Under the pieces are notes generated by a model. The model was not told the DNA's origin. It ran no database searches and worked only from the letters and a program-made list of their open reading frames with translations. A DNA stretch of 64,000 bases from Clostridia bacterium (GTDB lineage Bacteria > Bacillota > Clostridia > Oscillospirales > CAG-272): positions 117,684 through 181,683 of the forward strand of contig JAFUQU010000016.1 of the NCBI GenBank assembly GCA_017472255.1. The letters are read 5' to 3'. Below, one piece after another: positions 9,998 through 18,032 of this stretch; the stretch's first letter is position 1; every line of letters begins with the position of its first letter. The translations under genes were made by a program, and so were the position numbers.

Positions 9998-10503
9998 TCC
10001 ATCTTTACTGCGGAATGGGAAAAGGAAAAACGACGGCGGCGTGCGGACTTTGCGTTCGTGCGGCGGGCAGCGGGCTGCGGGTGTTGTTTGTGCAGTTTTT
10101 TAAGAACGGAAATTCCTCGGAGATGAAGGCGCTGTCCACGATAGACGGCGTTGAAACTGCCCATCCTGCGCTGCATTATGGACGGTTCAAGACAATGACG
10201 GACGATCAGAAAGCCGAAATTCGAGGAAGTTACAATGAGCTGCTGCGGGATGTGATACGCCGCTGTGGGGAATTTGATATGATCATTTTAGACGAAGCGG
10301 TATCCGCGTATAGGTATGAGATGATCGACAACGATACCTTGCTGGAATTTCTCCGGAACGAGGGACAGAACCGTGAGATTGTTCTGACAGGACGCGAGCC
10401 GAAGCCGGAGCTGATCGAGCTTGCCGATTATGTAACCGATATGCGTAAGGTAAAGCATCCCTTTGACCGTGGGATTGCTGCTCGGAAAGGAATTGAATTC
10501 TGA
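9994..10503 (+). CDS. cobO: Cob(I)yrinic acid a,c-diamide adenosyltransferase
   Basis: A 169-residue BtuR/CobO/CobA-type corrinoid adenosyltransferase. It transfers the adenosyl group from ATP to Co(I). The P-loop-like [18 protein letters not shown] starts at residue 5. [19 protein letters not shown] is the Walker B region, and [20 protein letters not shown] follows near the C terminus. Length is normal to slightly short. It overlaps cbiP by 4 bases, and its last stop base is the first base of the next ATG. Confidence 0.93.
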   Translation: MIHLYCGMGKGKTTAACGLCVRAAGSGLRVLFVQFFKNGNSSEMKALSTIDGVETAHPALHYGRFKTMTDDQKAEIRGSYNELLRDVIRRCGEFDMIILDEAVSAYRYEMIDNDTLLEFLRNEGQNREIVLTGREPKPELIELADYVTDMRKVKHPFDRGIAARKGIEF

Positions 10504-11069
10504 TGTGGGATATTGATTGGAAATCGAGAGCAGATGCTTTAATCCAGTCCGTGCTGTTGTCAGGCGCGGACAAGGCGGGGATAATTTCGTCTCATGAAAT
10601 TGTACTTGACCGTTCCTTTCGGGAAATGTGCGCTTCCAATGTTTGCGGAAACTACGGACGGTGTTGGATGTGTCCGCCGGACGTAGGGGATATTGATATT
10701 TTGATGAATCGTCTCGAGGGTTATAATTTGGTACTCGTGTATCAGACGATTCAGGAAATGAAAAAATCCAATGATTATGATGAGATGCTGCAAGCCGGGG
10801 ACATCCACAACCGGATTGCTCAGAAGCTGCGCTCTGTTTTCGTTGAAGCAGGTATTCAAAATGCTCTACATATCGGAGCAGGTGGATGCCGACTGTGCTC
10901 GATCTGTGCCAAAAAGCTCGGGCAGCCATGCTGTCACCCGAAAAAAGCAATGCCATCTCTGGAAGCATACGGGATTAATGTAGCAAAAATGGCGGAAGCT
11001 GCCGATATGGAATATATGGGCAGGCAAGGTAGTGTACATTATTTCGGAGCGGTGTTTTTCAATTTATAA
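10503..11069 (+). CDS. Cys-rich putative metal-binding protein (DUF2284-like)
   Basis: A 188-residue soluble protein with two cysteine clusters. An N-terminal one reads CGNYGRCWMCPPDVG near residue 43. A C-terminal one includes CRLCSICAKKLGQPCCHP near residue 130. This pattern matches the DUF2284 family of predicted metal-binding proteins, whose biochemical role is not established. It is the last gene of the cobalamin operon and overlaps the adenosyltransferase stop by one base, so it is co-translated with it. A role in cobalt or corrinoid handling is inference from position only. Confidence 0.8.
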   Translation: MWDIDWKSRADALIQSVLLSGADKAGIISSHEIVLDRSFREMCASNVCGNYGRCWMCPPDVGDIDILMNRLEGYNLVLVYQTIQEMKKSNDYDEMLQAGDIHNRIAQKLRSVFVEAGIQNALHIGAGGCRLCSICAKKLGQPCCHPKKAMPSLEAYGINVAKMAEAADMEYMGRQGSVHYFGAVFFNL

Positions 11070-11150
11070 GCGCAGCGAAGCGATCAAGTCTTTCAGTGAT
11101 CATGCTTTGGTCGTTTATGGGTTTTGGTACAGCAAAAGCATTGTATACGA

Positions 11151-11239
11151 ATGGCCGGAGGTACAACAAAATATTATGTCCACTCTTAAAAACGACGAGA
11201 CGTCTCGTACCTATCATTTTTTGACGACAAAAGGGGGGG
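11151..11239 (+). repeat. Tyrosine-recombinase 3'-end scar, copy 1
   Basis: Bases 11154-11189 read in frame as AGGTTKYYVHS then TAA. This is the active-site Tyr segment seen in a larger fragment at 18.6 kb (TTKYYIHS). About 45 bases downstream, from TTAAAAACGACG to TTTTTTGACGACA, match bases 18682-18725 with a few transitions. Relative to copy 2 about 70 bases between the two blocks are missing. Both copies are on the plus strand. No ORF of useful length is left here. Confidence 0.6.
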
Positions 11240-11296
11240 AAAGAAGCAATGTCATTTAGATAAGCCTCTCGTACGTACACCCCTCAGTCAAAATAA

Positions 11297-11641
11297 CATG
11301 ACCGAGCCGAGTTTGTCCGAGTGGTACAGGAAGCGCAGTCCAGCCAGCAGACAGCAGAGGTCAAGAAACAGCGGACACGCCTTGCCGCCGCCAAACAGAG
11401 AGTTTCCGAGCTGGAAGTCCTGCGCTGTAAAATCTACGAGGACAACATTCTGGGAAAGCTGTCTGACAGCCGCTACGCCACATTGGACGCTCAATACGAA
11501 AAGGAATAGTCCGAGCTTACCGCTGAAATCTCTGCTTTGGAGAATGCAATCAAGAGCTATGAGAAGCACGCAGACCGTTTTATCGCTCTGATTGACAAAT
11601 ACGAGAATTTTGACAAGTTGACCGTTACCATGCTCAATTGA
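11297..11641 (+). pseudogene. Large serine recombinase, C-terminal remnant with internal stop
   Basis: The frame from 11297 reads HDRAEFVRVVQEAQ, then KQRTRLAAAKQRVSELEVL, KIYEDNILGKLSD and RYATLDAQYEKE. After a TAG at 11507-11509 it continues SELTAEISALENAIKSYEKH, ADRFIALIDKYENFDKLTV and TMLN, then TGA. This is the coiled-coil C-terminal part of clostridial large serine recombinases of the Tn4451/TndX type. The TAG sits where Gln is expected, so one C-to-T change would explain it. The catalytic N-terminal and recombinase domains are absent, and a TAA precedes the fragment at 11294. It is a decayed mobile-element gene end. Confidence 0.75.
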
Positions 11642-11905
11642 TCACTACTCGTTCATACACCTTGCCACAGTCCCCGGTAGATATTCCCCTGCATATTCGC
11701 AATCTGCCTGATGGGAGATGCCATTCGGTAGCCAAAGTCGCAGAAGCCGCCGCATTGGATATTCAATTGCTGCCGAATCAGACTCTGGTAGACCCTTACA
11801 CGAAATATGCCGCATAAACAATAACGTATATATTGGAGGTACATTATGCCGAAGAAACTATACTGGCTTGAAAATTCACTCCCTTTTCGACGACAAAGAT
11901 TAACG
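11642..11905. other. Intergenic stretch with unrecognised coding debris
   Basis: No gene is supported. One plus frame from about 11680 to 11817 is open (VDIPLHIRNLPDG ... DPYTKYAA, stop TAA) but has no start site and no family I can name. A 37-codon ORF (ATG 11846 to TAG 11959) has GGAGG 7 bases upstream. It runs through the minus-strand terminator and into the response-regulator remnant, so I do not call it as a gene. The region is probably further mobile-element debris. Confidence 0.4.
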
Positions 11906-11906
11906 C

Positions 11907-11942
11907 AAAAACACCTCACCGCCGTCATGGTAGTGAGGTGTT
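11907..11942 (-). terminator. Rho-independent terminator of the ABC operon
   Basis: Perfect 10-bp stem, AACACCTCAC at 11910-11919 pairing with GTGAGGTGTT at 11933-11942, loop of 13 bases. Read on the minus strand it is followed by a run of T. It lies just downstream of the response-regulator remnant and ends the minus-strand operon. Confidence 0.8.
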
Positions 11943-11949
11943 CTGCTAT

Positions 11950-12138
11950 TTATTCATAGCCGTCAATCCCCGGCATCATGATGTCCGAAACGATCAGGTC
12001 AAACATCGTATCATACATGGCGTAGTAAGCCTCGTTTGCACTCAGGCATCCGGTGGCTTCGTAACCGCTGTTATCCAAAAAGGAACAGACCGACCGGTTC
12101 AACTCACGATCATCTTTCACTACTAAGATTTTGAACAT
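11950..12138 (-). pseudogene. Truncated response-regulator receiver domain
   Basis: Only 62 codons remain: MFKILVVKDDRELNRSVCSF at the N terminus and FDLIVSDIMMPGIDGYE at the end. The acidic pair (KDD) and the phospho-acceptor Asp in VSDIMMPG match a CheY-like receiver of an OmpR-type regulator. The second half of the receiver and the whole DNA-binding domain are missing, and a stop follows GYE directly. The usual acidic residue in VVEDD is Lys here. It is the last gene of the minus-strand ABC operon, 39 bases after the permease stop, and is followed by a terminator. It is likely the relic of the operon's own two-component regulator. Confidence 0.8.
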
Positions 12139-12177
12139 TTATTTTCCTCCCGGGTAATGACTTGCTTGTATATCACT

Positions 12178-12975
12178 CTATACCAAACTTGATTTTTTCA
12201 GCACCGCACCGCTGACCGCGCCCAGTCCCGCGCTGAACAGGACACCGCCTGCCAGACACAGAACTACGTTCATGATGGTGGAATCCAGCGGCGTCAGCGC
12301 GGGAATCATCATGAACAAAAGCATACCGACCGCCAGCGAACCTACCAGCGACATCCATGTTTTCGACTTTGCGACAACGCTTGCAAGCACATAAATCGGC
12401 ACGAATACCGCGATCAGCAGGAGCTTGGAGATTACGCACATGACAATGCCGCTGACTCCCGCCGTGCCCGTATCAAAGGGCAGTCCGGAGATCACGCCGC
12501 CGAGCATCGCGCCAAGGAAAAAGGCGAGAATCATCAACATTCCGCCGACGATGCCAACGATGGTTTTGGAAATCACGTAATCCGCTTTTTTCGCCCGGAC
12601 GGTGAACAGATTTTTGGCGTAGCCGCTGCGAAAATCCTCCGTGACAAACAGGCAGACCAACACCGCCGCGCCGAAGTACACCAGATTCAGGTTGCACATT
12701 CCCGTCATGTCCATTGACATCCCCGCATCGCTGTAGGAACTGATTGCCTGCCACGTGCTGTCAAAGGCTTCGATGGTGGTTTCCACGCCGGTCTGCGGGT
12801 CAACCGTCACCGTGCCGTCCATCATGGTGGTCATGACGAGAATGAGAATCGGCGCCACAAGGCAGATTCCCAGCATAATGTACACCAGCCGCATGGTGAA
12901 CATCCGGCGGAAGTCAACCTTCAGCATACTGGAAAGCCGCGCGCCGAAGGTGTTTTTCTCAAATTTCATTTCCAT
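12178..12975 (-). CDS. ABC-2 type permease (second module)
   Basis: A 265-residue membrane protein with about six hydrophobic segments, among them YIMLGICLVAPILILVMTTM near the N terminus and a GIVGGMLMILAFFLGAMLGG segment. The architecture fits permeases of the lantibiotic-immunity/bacitracin-export (ABC-2) group. An extended loop lies between TM1 and TM2. It starts with MEMKF after GGAGGG and is preceded by its ATPase with a 1-base gap. It resembles the permease at 13889-14713 in layout (FEKNTFGARLSSMLKVDFRR versus FESPSFSKRLKGMLGVDFYR near the N termini), so the two arose by duplication. The substrate is unknown. Confidence 0.8.
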   Translation of the reverse strand: MEMKFEKNTFGARLSSMLKVDFRRMFTMRLVYIMLGICLVAPILILVMTTMMDGTVTVDPQTGVETTIEAFDSTWQAISSYSDAGMSMDMTGMCNLNLVYFGAAVLVCLFVTEDFRSGYAKNLFTVRAKKADYVISKTIVGIVGGMLMILAFFLGAMLGGVISGLPFDTGTAGVSGIVMCVISKLLLIAVFVPIYVLASVVAKSKTWMSLVGSLAVGMLLFMMIPALTPLDSTIMNVVLCLAGGVLFSAGLGAVSGAVLKKSSLV

Positions 12976-12976
12976 C

Positions 12977-13876
12977 TCATCTGCCCTCCTTCATCAGGTC
13001 GATGTAGTATTCTTCCAGACTGATTTTGTCGGTTTTAATCTCACTCACGAGAATGCCGTTTTCGTAGAGATATGTGACGATATCCTCCGGCTGAACCATG
13101 TCGTACACGCGGATGTATCCGGCTTCGTCCTCCTCCACGCGGGAGAATTTGCATCCCAGCAGCATCTTTGTGCGGTTCATATCCTTGGTCTGAAGCGCCG
13201 TATAGGTTCGGCAGCTTGCTTCCAGCTCCTGCGCCGTCATTTCGCAGAGCATCTTTCCGCCGCGGACGATGCCGTAATGGGTGGCGATTTTCTCCAGCTC
13301 GCCGAGGATGTGGGAGGAAATTACGATGGTGACGCCGTGGTTCTGCGCCAGATCGGTAAGCACCTCGCGCATGATGCGCATACCGTCCGCGTCCAGACCG
13401 TTGATCGGTTCGTCGAGGACAAGCAGAACAGGATTGCCCAGCAGCGCCATCGCGATGCCGATGCGCTGCTTCATGCCAAGGGAGCAGTTTTTGTATTTGT
13501 TGCCCGCCGCGCCTTCCATACGAACCATTTTCAGCACTTTGACGACCTCTTGCTCCGCGTTGGAAATCCGCAGGTTCGCCGCTTGGAGCATCATGTTGTT
13601 CCACACGCTGTAGTTGGGGAAGCATCCGGGCGCTTCAATCAGCACGCCCACCTTCGCGCGAACGTCCGCGTCGGTGTAGTCTCTTCCGAACAGCTTCACA
13701 CTGCCGCCGTCGGGATGAATCAGCCCGCAGACAATCTTCTCCGTGGTGGATTTGCCCGAGCCGTTCTCGCCGATGAAGCCGTAAATCGCGCCCTGCGGAA
13801 CGGTCATGTTCAGTCCCTGCAATGCCTGCTTGGGACCGAAATTTTTTGTTAAGCCTTTGATTTCAACTGCATTCAT
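12977..13876 (-). CDS. ABC transporter ATP-binding protein (second module)
   Basis: A 299-residue ATPase with Walker A GENGSGKSTTEK near residue 36, signature CSLGMKQRIGIAMALLG, and Walker B LLVLDEPINGLD followed by the switch His in SSHILGELEKIATHYG. The C-terminal ~80 residues are the extra domain found in bacitracin/lantibiotic-type ATPases. It pairs with the permease at 12178-12975. It is highly similar to the ATPase at 14715-15617, including the GRDYTD, GCFPN and LEEYYI segments. Export of an envelope-active compound or lipid is inferred from family and neighbours only. Confidence 0.9.
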   Translation of the reverse strand: MNAVEIKGLTKNFGPKQALQGLNMTVPQGAIYGFIGENGSGKSTTEKIVCGLIHPDGGSVKLFGRDYTDADVRAKVGVLIEAPGCFPNYSVWNNMMLQAANLRISNAEQEVVKVLKMVRMEGAAGNKYKNCSLGMKQRIGIAMALLGNPVLLVLDEPINGLDADGMRIMREVLTDLAQNHGVTIVISSHILGELEKIATHYGIVRGGKMLCEMTAQELEASCRTYTALQTKDMNRTKMLLGCKFSRVEEDEAGYIRVYDMVQPEDIVTYLYENGILVSEIKTDKISLEEYYIDLMKEGR

Positions 13877-13888
13877 GTCCGCACCTCC

Positions 13889-14713
13889 TTAATATACGTC
13901 GCACTTTGAGAGAATCTTCGTTCCCAGCACATTGTAGATCACCGTCCACGCAAGCGAACAAATCAGGCACACCAGCACCGTCACGATATTCGCGGACAGG
14001 CAGGCGTAGACCGACGAGCCGTAGAGGAAGATGTTCAGAATGGAATTGTTGCCGAGAATTGCCGCCGCGCCGATGATGAGGATGCCCGTGCCGAAAAAGA
14101 AGCTGGACGCGATGGAAACGCCGAAATACCGGCGGAAAATGATGTTCAGGAAGGTGTATAGGCTTGCCCAGCCGAGGCTCATGATGATTTTGCCCAGCAG
14201 TGCGCAGATCAGCGAGCCGACGTTGACTTCAAACGACATCCCAACCAGCAGACCTGCGGCGATGCCGCCAATCAGGTAAGTGATGCACATACAAGCCATA
14301 GCGAACGCGCTGACGATGGTTTTCGACAGCATATAGTCCTGCTTTTTGGCATGGGTGGTGAACAGCTGCTTGACGTAGCCGCTCTTGTAGTCGTGGCCGA
14401 TGAAAATCGACACCATGATGCCGCCGAAGATAAAGACCATGTTCATATTGGCGTAATCGGCAATATTATTTACAACATACAGCGGCGTGCTTGCGGCAAC
14501 GATCTGCCATGCGTTGGTATACAGCGGCTCGTTAATTGTTCCGTCGGGAGACGGCATACTGGTCATGCTCAGCACCATCGCGGAGATGAGCGCGGAAATG
14601 GCGAGGAAGATGTAAAACATCGGCGTATGGAACAGGCGGTAGAAATCCACGCCAAGCATCCCTTTCAGCCGTTTGGAAAAGCTGGGGGATTCAAATTTCA
14701 GTTCGCGGGTCAT
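13889..14713 (-). CDS. ABC-2 type permease (first module)
   Basis: A 274-residue integral membrane protein with about six hydrophobic segments, starting MTRELKFESPSFSKRLKGML then VDFYRLFHTPMFYIFLAISA. The long extracytoplasmic loop after TM1 (SMPSPDGTINEPLYTNAW) resembles that of the second permease. It follows its ATPase at a 1-base distance and precedes the second ATPase by 12 bases, so all four ABC genes are one transcription unit. The transport substrate cannot be inferred. Confidence 0.8.
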   Translation of the reverse strand: MTRELKFESPSFSKRLKGMLGVDFYRLFHTPMFYIFLAISALISAMVLSMTSMPSPDGTINEPLYTNAWQIVAASTPLYVVNNIADYANMNMVFIFGGIMVSIFIGHDYKSGYVKQLFTTHAKKQDYMLSKTIVSAFAMACMCITYLIGGIAAGLLVGMSFEVNVGSLICALLGKIIMSLGWASLYTFLNIIFRRYFGVSIASSFFFGTGILIIGAAAILGNNSILNIFLYGSSVYACLSANIVTVLVCLICSLAWTVIYNVLGTKILSKCDVY

Positions 14714-14714
14714 G

Positions 14715-15617
14715 TCACTTTTCCTCCTTTTTGCTCATTAGCTCAATGTAATATTCTTCCAGGCCAATCTTGTTCTTGCGAATTTCGCTGACTACGTGAC
14801 CGTTTTTCAGCAGATGCTCTACGATAACTTCTGGCACATCCACGTCATACACGCGGAGGTAATCGCCTTCCGCGCGCACATCGGCGAATTTCTGCCGCAG
14901 GACTGCCATCGCGCCGCGCATATCCTTCGTTTTCAGCGACACAAACACCTGCGCGCGGCTGTCCATCTCCTTTGCGGAAAGCTCCATGATCATCTTGCCC
15001 TGACGGATGATGCCATAGTGCGTGGCGATTTTCTCCAGTTCGCCGAGGATGTGGGAGGAAATCAGCACGGTACAGCCGTATTTCTGCGTGATATCCACTA
15101 AAATCTCCCGCATGATGCGCATACCATCGGTATCCAGACCATTGATCGGCTCGTCGAGAATCAGCAGGGCAGGGTCGCCCAGCAGCGCCATCGCAATGCC
15201 GATGCGCTGCTTCATACCGAGGGAGCAGCTCTTAAACTTGATCTGCGCGGAATCCTCCATGCGGACGATAGCCAGCACGCGGTGGATTTCCTCGTCGCGG
15301 TTTTCCAGCCCCAGATTGATTGCCTGCATCATCAGATTATCCCAGACGCTGGAGTTGGGGAAGCATCCGGCGTTTTCAATCAGCGCGCCGACGCGGACGC
15401 GCACGCCGGGATCGGTGTAATCTCTCCCGAACAGCTTGATTTCGCCCTTATCGGGGACGAGGTGTCCGCAGATCAGCTTCTCGGTGGTGGATTTGCCGGA
15501 GCCGTTCTCGCCGATGAAGCCGTAGATGGCGCCCACGGGAACGGTCATGTTCAGGCTGTCCACCGCGTACATTCCGCGGAAGCTCTTGGACAGCCCCCGG
15601 ATTTCGATTGCGTTCAT
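14715..15617 (-). CDS. ABC transporter ATP-binding protein (first module)
   Basis: A 300-residue ATPase with Walker A GENGSGKSTTEKLICG, signature CSLGMKQRIGIAMALLG and Walker B ALLILDEPINGLD. The C-terminal accessory region ends LEEYYIELMSKKEEK. It is paralogous to the ATPase at 12977-13876. The ribosome site CAGGAGGT lies just upstream of ATG 15617. The cardiolipin synthase stop is 17 bases upstream, so lipid synthesis and this transporter are probably co-expressed. The likely role is envelope protection or peptide export, inferred from the family. Confidence 0.9.
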   Translation of the reverse strand: MNAIEIRGLSKSFRGMYAVDSLNMTVPVGAIYGFIGENGSGKSTTEKLICGHLVPDKGEIKLFGRDYTDPGVRVRVGALIENAGCFPNSSVWDNLMMQAINLGLENRDEEIHRVLAIVRMEDSAQIKFKSCSLGMKQRIGIAMALLGDPALLILDEPINGLDTDGMRIMREILVDITQKYGCTVLISSHILGELEKIATHYGIIRQGKMIMELSAKEMDSRAQVFVSLKTKDMRGAMAVLRQKFADVRAEGDYLRVYDVDVPEVIVEHLLKNGHVVSEIRKNKIGLEEYYIELMSKKEEK

Positions 15618-15634
15618 GTTTTACCTCCTGTTAA

Positions 15635-17197
15635 TTACAACATCGGTGCAAAAATCCGCACAACCGAGCGGACAGCACTCTGGAAAATATTCGTTTTCAG
15701 CATATCTGGCGTCATTCGAATGGATTTCGCCAGCGTAACGTCGAAGTCTGCGCGAAGGTTACCCACAGCCTTGCAATTGTACATCCACACGCCGTTTTCG
15801 AAATGATGCACCAGCGAACGGTAGTCGAGATTGATGGTGCCGATCATGGCGATTTCGTCGTCGGCGACATAGCTTTTTGCGTGGATGAAGCCGGGTTCGT
15901 ATTCATAAATCTCCACCCCCGCGTCCATCAGGCGCTTGTAGAAGCTGCGCGTCATGCCGAATACGATTTTCTTATCGGGAATATGCGGCACGATGATCTT
16001 CACATCCACCCCACGGAGCGCGGTGTTTTCGATATCCTGACACAGATCGTTGTCGATGATCAGGTAAGGCGTGGTCATATACACGGATTTCGTCGCGCCG
16101 TAGAGCATATTCTGAATGACACTCTTGCCCACGTTCCGCTCATAGATGGGGTAAGGTCCATCGCCGAAGGGGATGACATAACCGCTGTCTGTCTGCGAAC
16201 AGTTCGGATACAGATCGCTGCGTATCTCCGGCAGCTTCCATACGTTGATGCCGTAATCAGTCAGGAACAGCTTGGTCAGTTCCCAGACGGCCTCACCTTC
16301 CAAACGGACGGCGGTATCCTTCCAGTGCCCGTGCTTCACGATTTCGTTGATATATTCATCCGCCAGATTGATGCCGCCGGTATAACCGATCTTACCGTCG
16401 ATGACACAGATTTTCCGGTGAGAACGGTTGTTGAATTCGCTGTCGGCGGCACCTTTCAGCCGGGAGAACGGCGTCGCCTGAATGCCGTAGGAGCGCAGAA
16501 TCTTATGGTAGTCCCCGGGCAATGTACACATACAGCCCACATCGTCGTAGAGAACGCGTACTTCCACACCCGCCGCCGCTTTTTCCTTCAGAATCTCAAG
16601 AATGGAGTTCCAGAACTTTCCTTCCTCGATAATGAAGTATTCCATGTAGATGAACTTTTCAGCGCGTGCGAGGTCGTTAAGCATCGCGGCGTGCATAGTT
16701 TCACCCAGCGGAAAGTAGGTCTGTTTGGTATCGGTAAACAAGTGCGCATCAGAGATATTGCAAAGCATTTTCGCCTGACTGCACGCTACCGAATTTTCTT
16801 CCTTCATTTTCTCAAACAGCGCATCGTCATTCTTTTTGTACCCGCGGTCTTTCATTGCGTTCAGCCGCTTGATGAAGCGTTTTTGCAATTTCCGGGAATA
16901 AAAGATGAAGTACAGCATGAATCCAGCGATGGGCAAAATCAGGACAAACAACAGCCACGGAATCTTGTAATCCGGGTTATCGTCGGACGAAACAATCTTG
17001 ACCACGCAGGCAATTTCGGTAAGCCATGCCAACAGATAGAAATACGGCACATAATAGCACAGCGCGATCACAATACCGATGATGGCGGCCACTTCAAATA
17101 TCGTGATAAGGATAGCGATGATATACCGCACGGGAATGTAGTTGTATTCCCGCTCGACGGTTTTATCTCCCGCCTGATAGCTGAATTTTCGTTTCAT
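15635..17197 (-). CDS. cls: Cardiolipin synthase (phospholipase D family)
   Basis: A 520-residue bacterial Cls with an N-terminal membrane part: two to three hydrophobic stretches within residues 25-100. Two PLD catalytic motifs follow, HRKICVID near residue 260 and HAKSYVAD near residue 439. A second GTINLDYRSL follows the latter, as in Cls. The enzyme condenses two phosphatidylglycerols, or an equivalent pair, into cardiolipin at the membrane. Length is normal. It lies in a minus-strand run with small envelope proteins upstream and the tandem ABC modules downstream, which suggests an envelope-stress unit. No odd residues are seen. Confidence 0.93.
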   Translation of the reverse strand: MKRKFSYQAGDKTVEREYNYIPVRYIIAILITIFEVAAIIGIVIALCYYVPYFYLLAWLTEIACVVKIVSSDDNPDYKIPWLLFVLILPIAGFMLYFIFYSRKLQKRFIKRLNAMKDRGYKKNDDALFEKMKEENSVACSQAKMLCNISDAHLFTDTKQTYFPLGETMHAAMLNDLARAEKFIYMEYFIIEEGKFWNSILEILKEKAAAGVEVRVLYDDVGCMCTLPGDYHKILRSYGIQATPFSRLKGAADSEFNNRSHRKICVIDGKIGYTGGINLADEYINEIVKHGHWKDTAVRLEGEAVWELTKLFLTDYGINVWKLPEIRSDLYPNCSQTDSGYVIPFGDGPYPIYERNVGKSVIQNMLYGATKSVYMTTPYLIIDNDLCQDIENTALRGVDVKIIVPHIPDKKIVFGMTRSFYKRLMDAGVEIYEYEPGFIHAKSYVADDEIAMIGTINLDYRSLVHHFENGVWMYNCKAVGNLRADFDVTLAKSIRMTPDMLKTNIFQSAVRSVVRIFAPML

Positions 17198-17228
17198 GCC
17201 AATTCACCTTTCCTTGCATAAAGACGCA

Positions 17229-17265
17229 AAAGCGAAGCGCGCCAGTCTGTGACGTGCCTCGCTTT
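17229..17265 (-). terminator. Possible attenuating hairpin between the small genes and cls
   Basis: On the minus strand AAAGCGA (17259-17265) can pair with TCGCTTT (17229-17235), followed by a short T run. The loop is long (23 bases), so this is a weak call. It would partly separate cls from the small upstream genes. Confidence 0.35.
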
Positions 17266-17275
17266 CGGATTTAAT

Positions 17276-17524
17276 TTATCTGTTCTTTGCGTCATTGGTA
17301 CGCTTTTGTGCAGCGGCGATGCGTTCGTTTGCTTCCTTAATCTGCGCGTCGCGCTGTTCCTGCATAATCTTTTTGGCGGTTTCGGGATTGCCCATTGCCT
17401 TTGCTTCTTCCCACTGCGCCTTGGATTCTGCCTTTGCTGCGGCGAAGTTCGCTTTGTCAACCTCGTGCTGCGCCTTTGCGGATTCCTTCATGTCGCTGAA
17501 TGCCTTTTTAAGAAAGTTTGCCAT
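17276..17524 (-). CDS. Small charged coiled-coil protein of unknown function
   Basis: 82 residues, MANFLKKAFSDMKESAKAQH then a highly charged Ala/Lys/Glu-rich helix to the end (KKIMQEQRDAQIKEANERIA). There is no signal peptide and no TM segment; it should be a soluble, largely helical or coiled-coil protein. I do not recognise a named family. It lies 39 bases downstream of the two-TM protein gene and so shares its direct-repeat-controlled promoter. The start follows a GGAGAA ribosome site. Together with the neighbouring small genes it is likely part of an envelope or stress response (inference from context). Confidence 0.75.
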   Translation of the reverse strand: MANFLKKAFSDMKESAKAQHEVDKANFAAAKAESKAQWEEAKAMGNPETAKKIMQEQRDAQIKEANERIAAAQKRTNDAKNR

Positions 17525-17563
17525 TGTCGGTTCTCCTGTTCTGATAGATGTATTGAATGTAGA

Positions 17564-17929
17564 TTATCGGTTCATGATCTTTTCGCTGAGAGCGAGAATC
17601 TGATCCGCATACTTTGCCTTGCGGGAAGCGAGGATACCCTTGTAGATCGGATAATTCACGAGAGCCATGCCCATGCCGACAACACCGATGACGATGCCGG
17701 GAGCCATCGCGCTGGCCAGACCGATGGCTGCGCCGATCTCAGTCATGACAAGGCTCATACCAGCGCCCATAACAATCGCGCTGATGCCGCCGAAGGTATA
17801 GGCGAATACATTGGCGGGGCGTTTTACTTTCGCGTCAAGCTCGCGGAGCGCATCAAGTTCGGAGGGCTGCTGTTCCATATACTGGGTGCGAATTTTCTGG
17901 GCGATGAATGCCTGATCGTTCTTGTTCAT
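17564..17929 (-). CDS. Two-TM small membrane protein of unknown function
   Basis: 121 residues. The N-terminal ~50 residues are soluble and charged (AFIAQKIRTQYMEQQPSELD, then LDAKVKRPANVFAYTFGGIS). A glycine- and alanine-rich pair of membrane helices follows (AIVMGAGMSLVMTEIGAAIG and GIVIGVVGMGMALVNYPIYK), then a short cytoplasmic tail (ILALSEKIMNR). No enzyme motif is visible. It is first in a minus-strand run that continues to the coiled-coil gene and perhaps cls. Its promoter carries the 22-bp-spaced direct repeats described separately. Confidence 0.75.
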   Translation of the reverse strand: MNKNDQAFIAQKIRTQYMEQQPSELDALRELDAKVKRPANVFAYTFGGISAIVMGAGMSLVMTEIGAAIGLASAMAPGIVIGVVGMGMALVNYPIYKGILASRKAKYADQILALSEKIMNR

Positions 17930-17970
17930 TGTAATTACCTCTTCAAATTTGTTTTTGTTTTGTTGAGATA

Positions 17971-18020
17971 ATTATAACGGATGGATGTTTGGGTTTTGAT
18001 TCGGAAATGTTTGCGTTTTG
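17971..18020 (-). promoter_or_regulatory. Promoter with 22-bp-spaced direct repeats (activator-type operator), copy A
   Basis: Reading the minus strand, two direct repeats CAAAACGCAAACA (18008-18020) and CAAAACCCAAACA (17986-17998) start 22 bp apart. A gap of 9 bp then leads to the -10 box TATAAT (17971-17976). No good -35 box exists; the proximal repeat occupies that place. The same layout occurs at 18369-18418. Confidence 0.7.
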
Positions 18021-18032
18021 TTAATCCTGATT

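Noticed and set aside
11846..11959. A 37-codon ORF with a good GGAGG site
   Set aside because: It runs through the minus-strand terminator into the response-regulator remnant and resembles nothing known; chance in decayed DNA is more likely.
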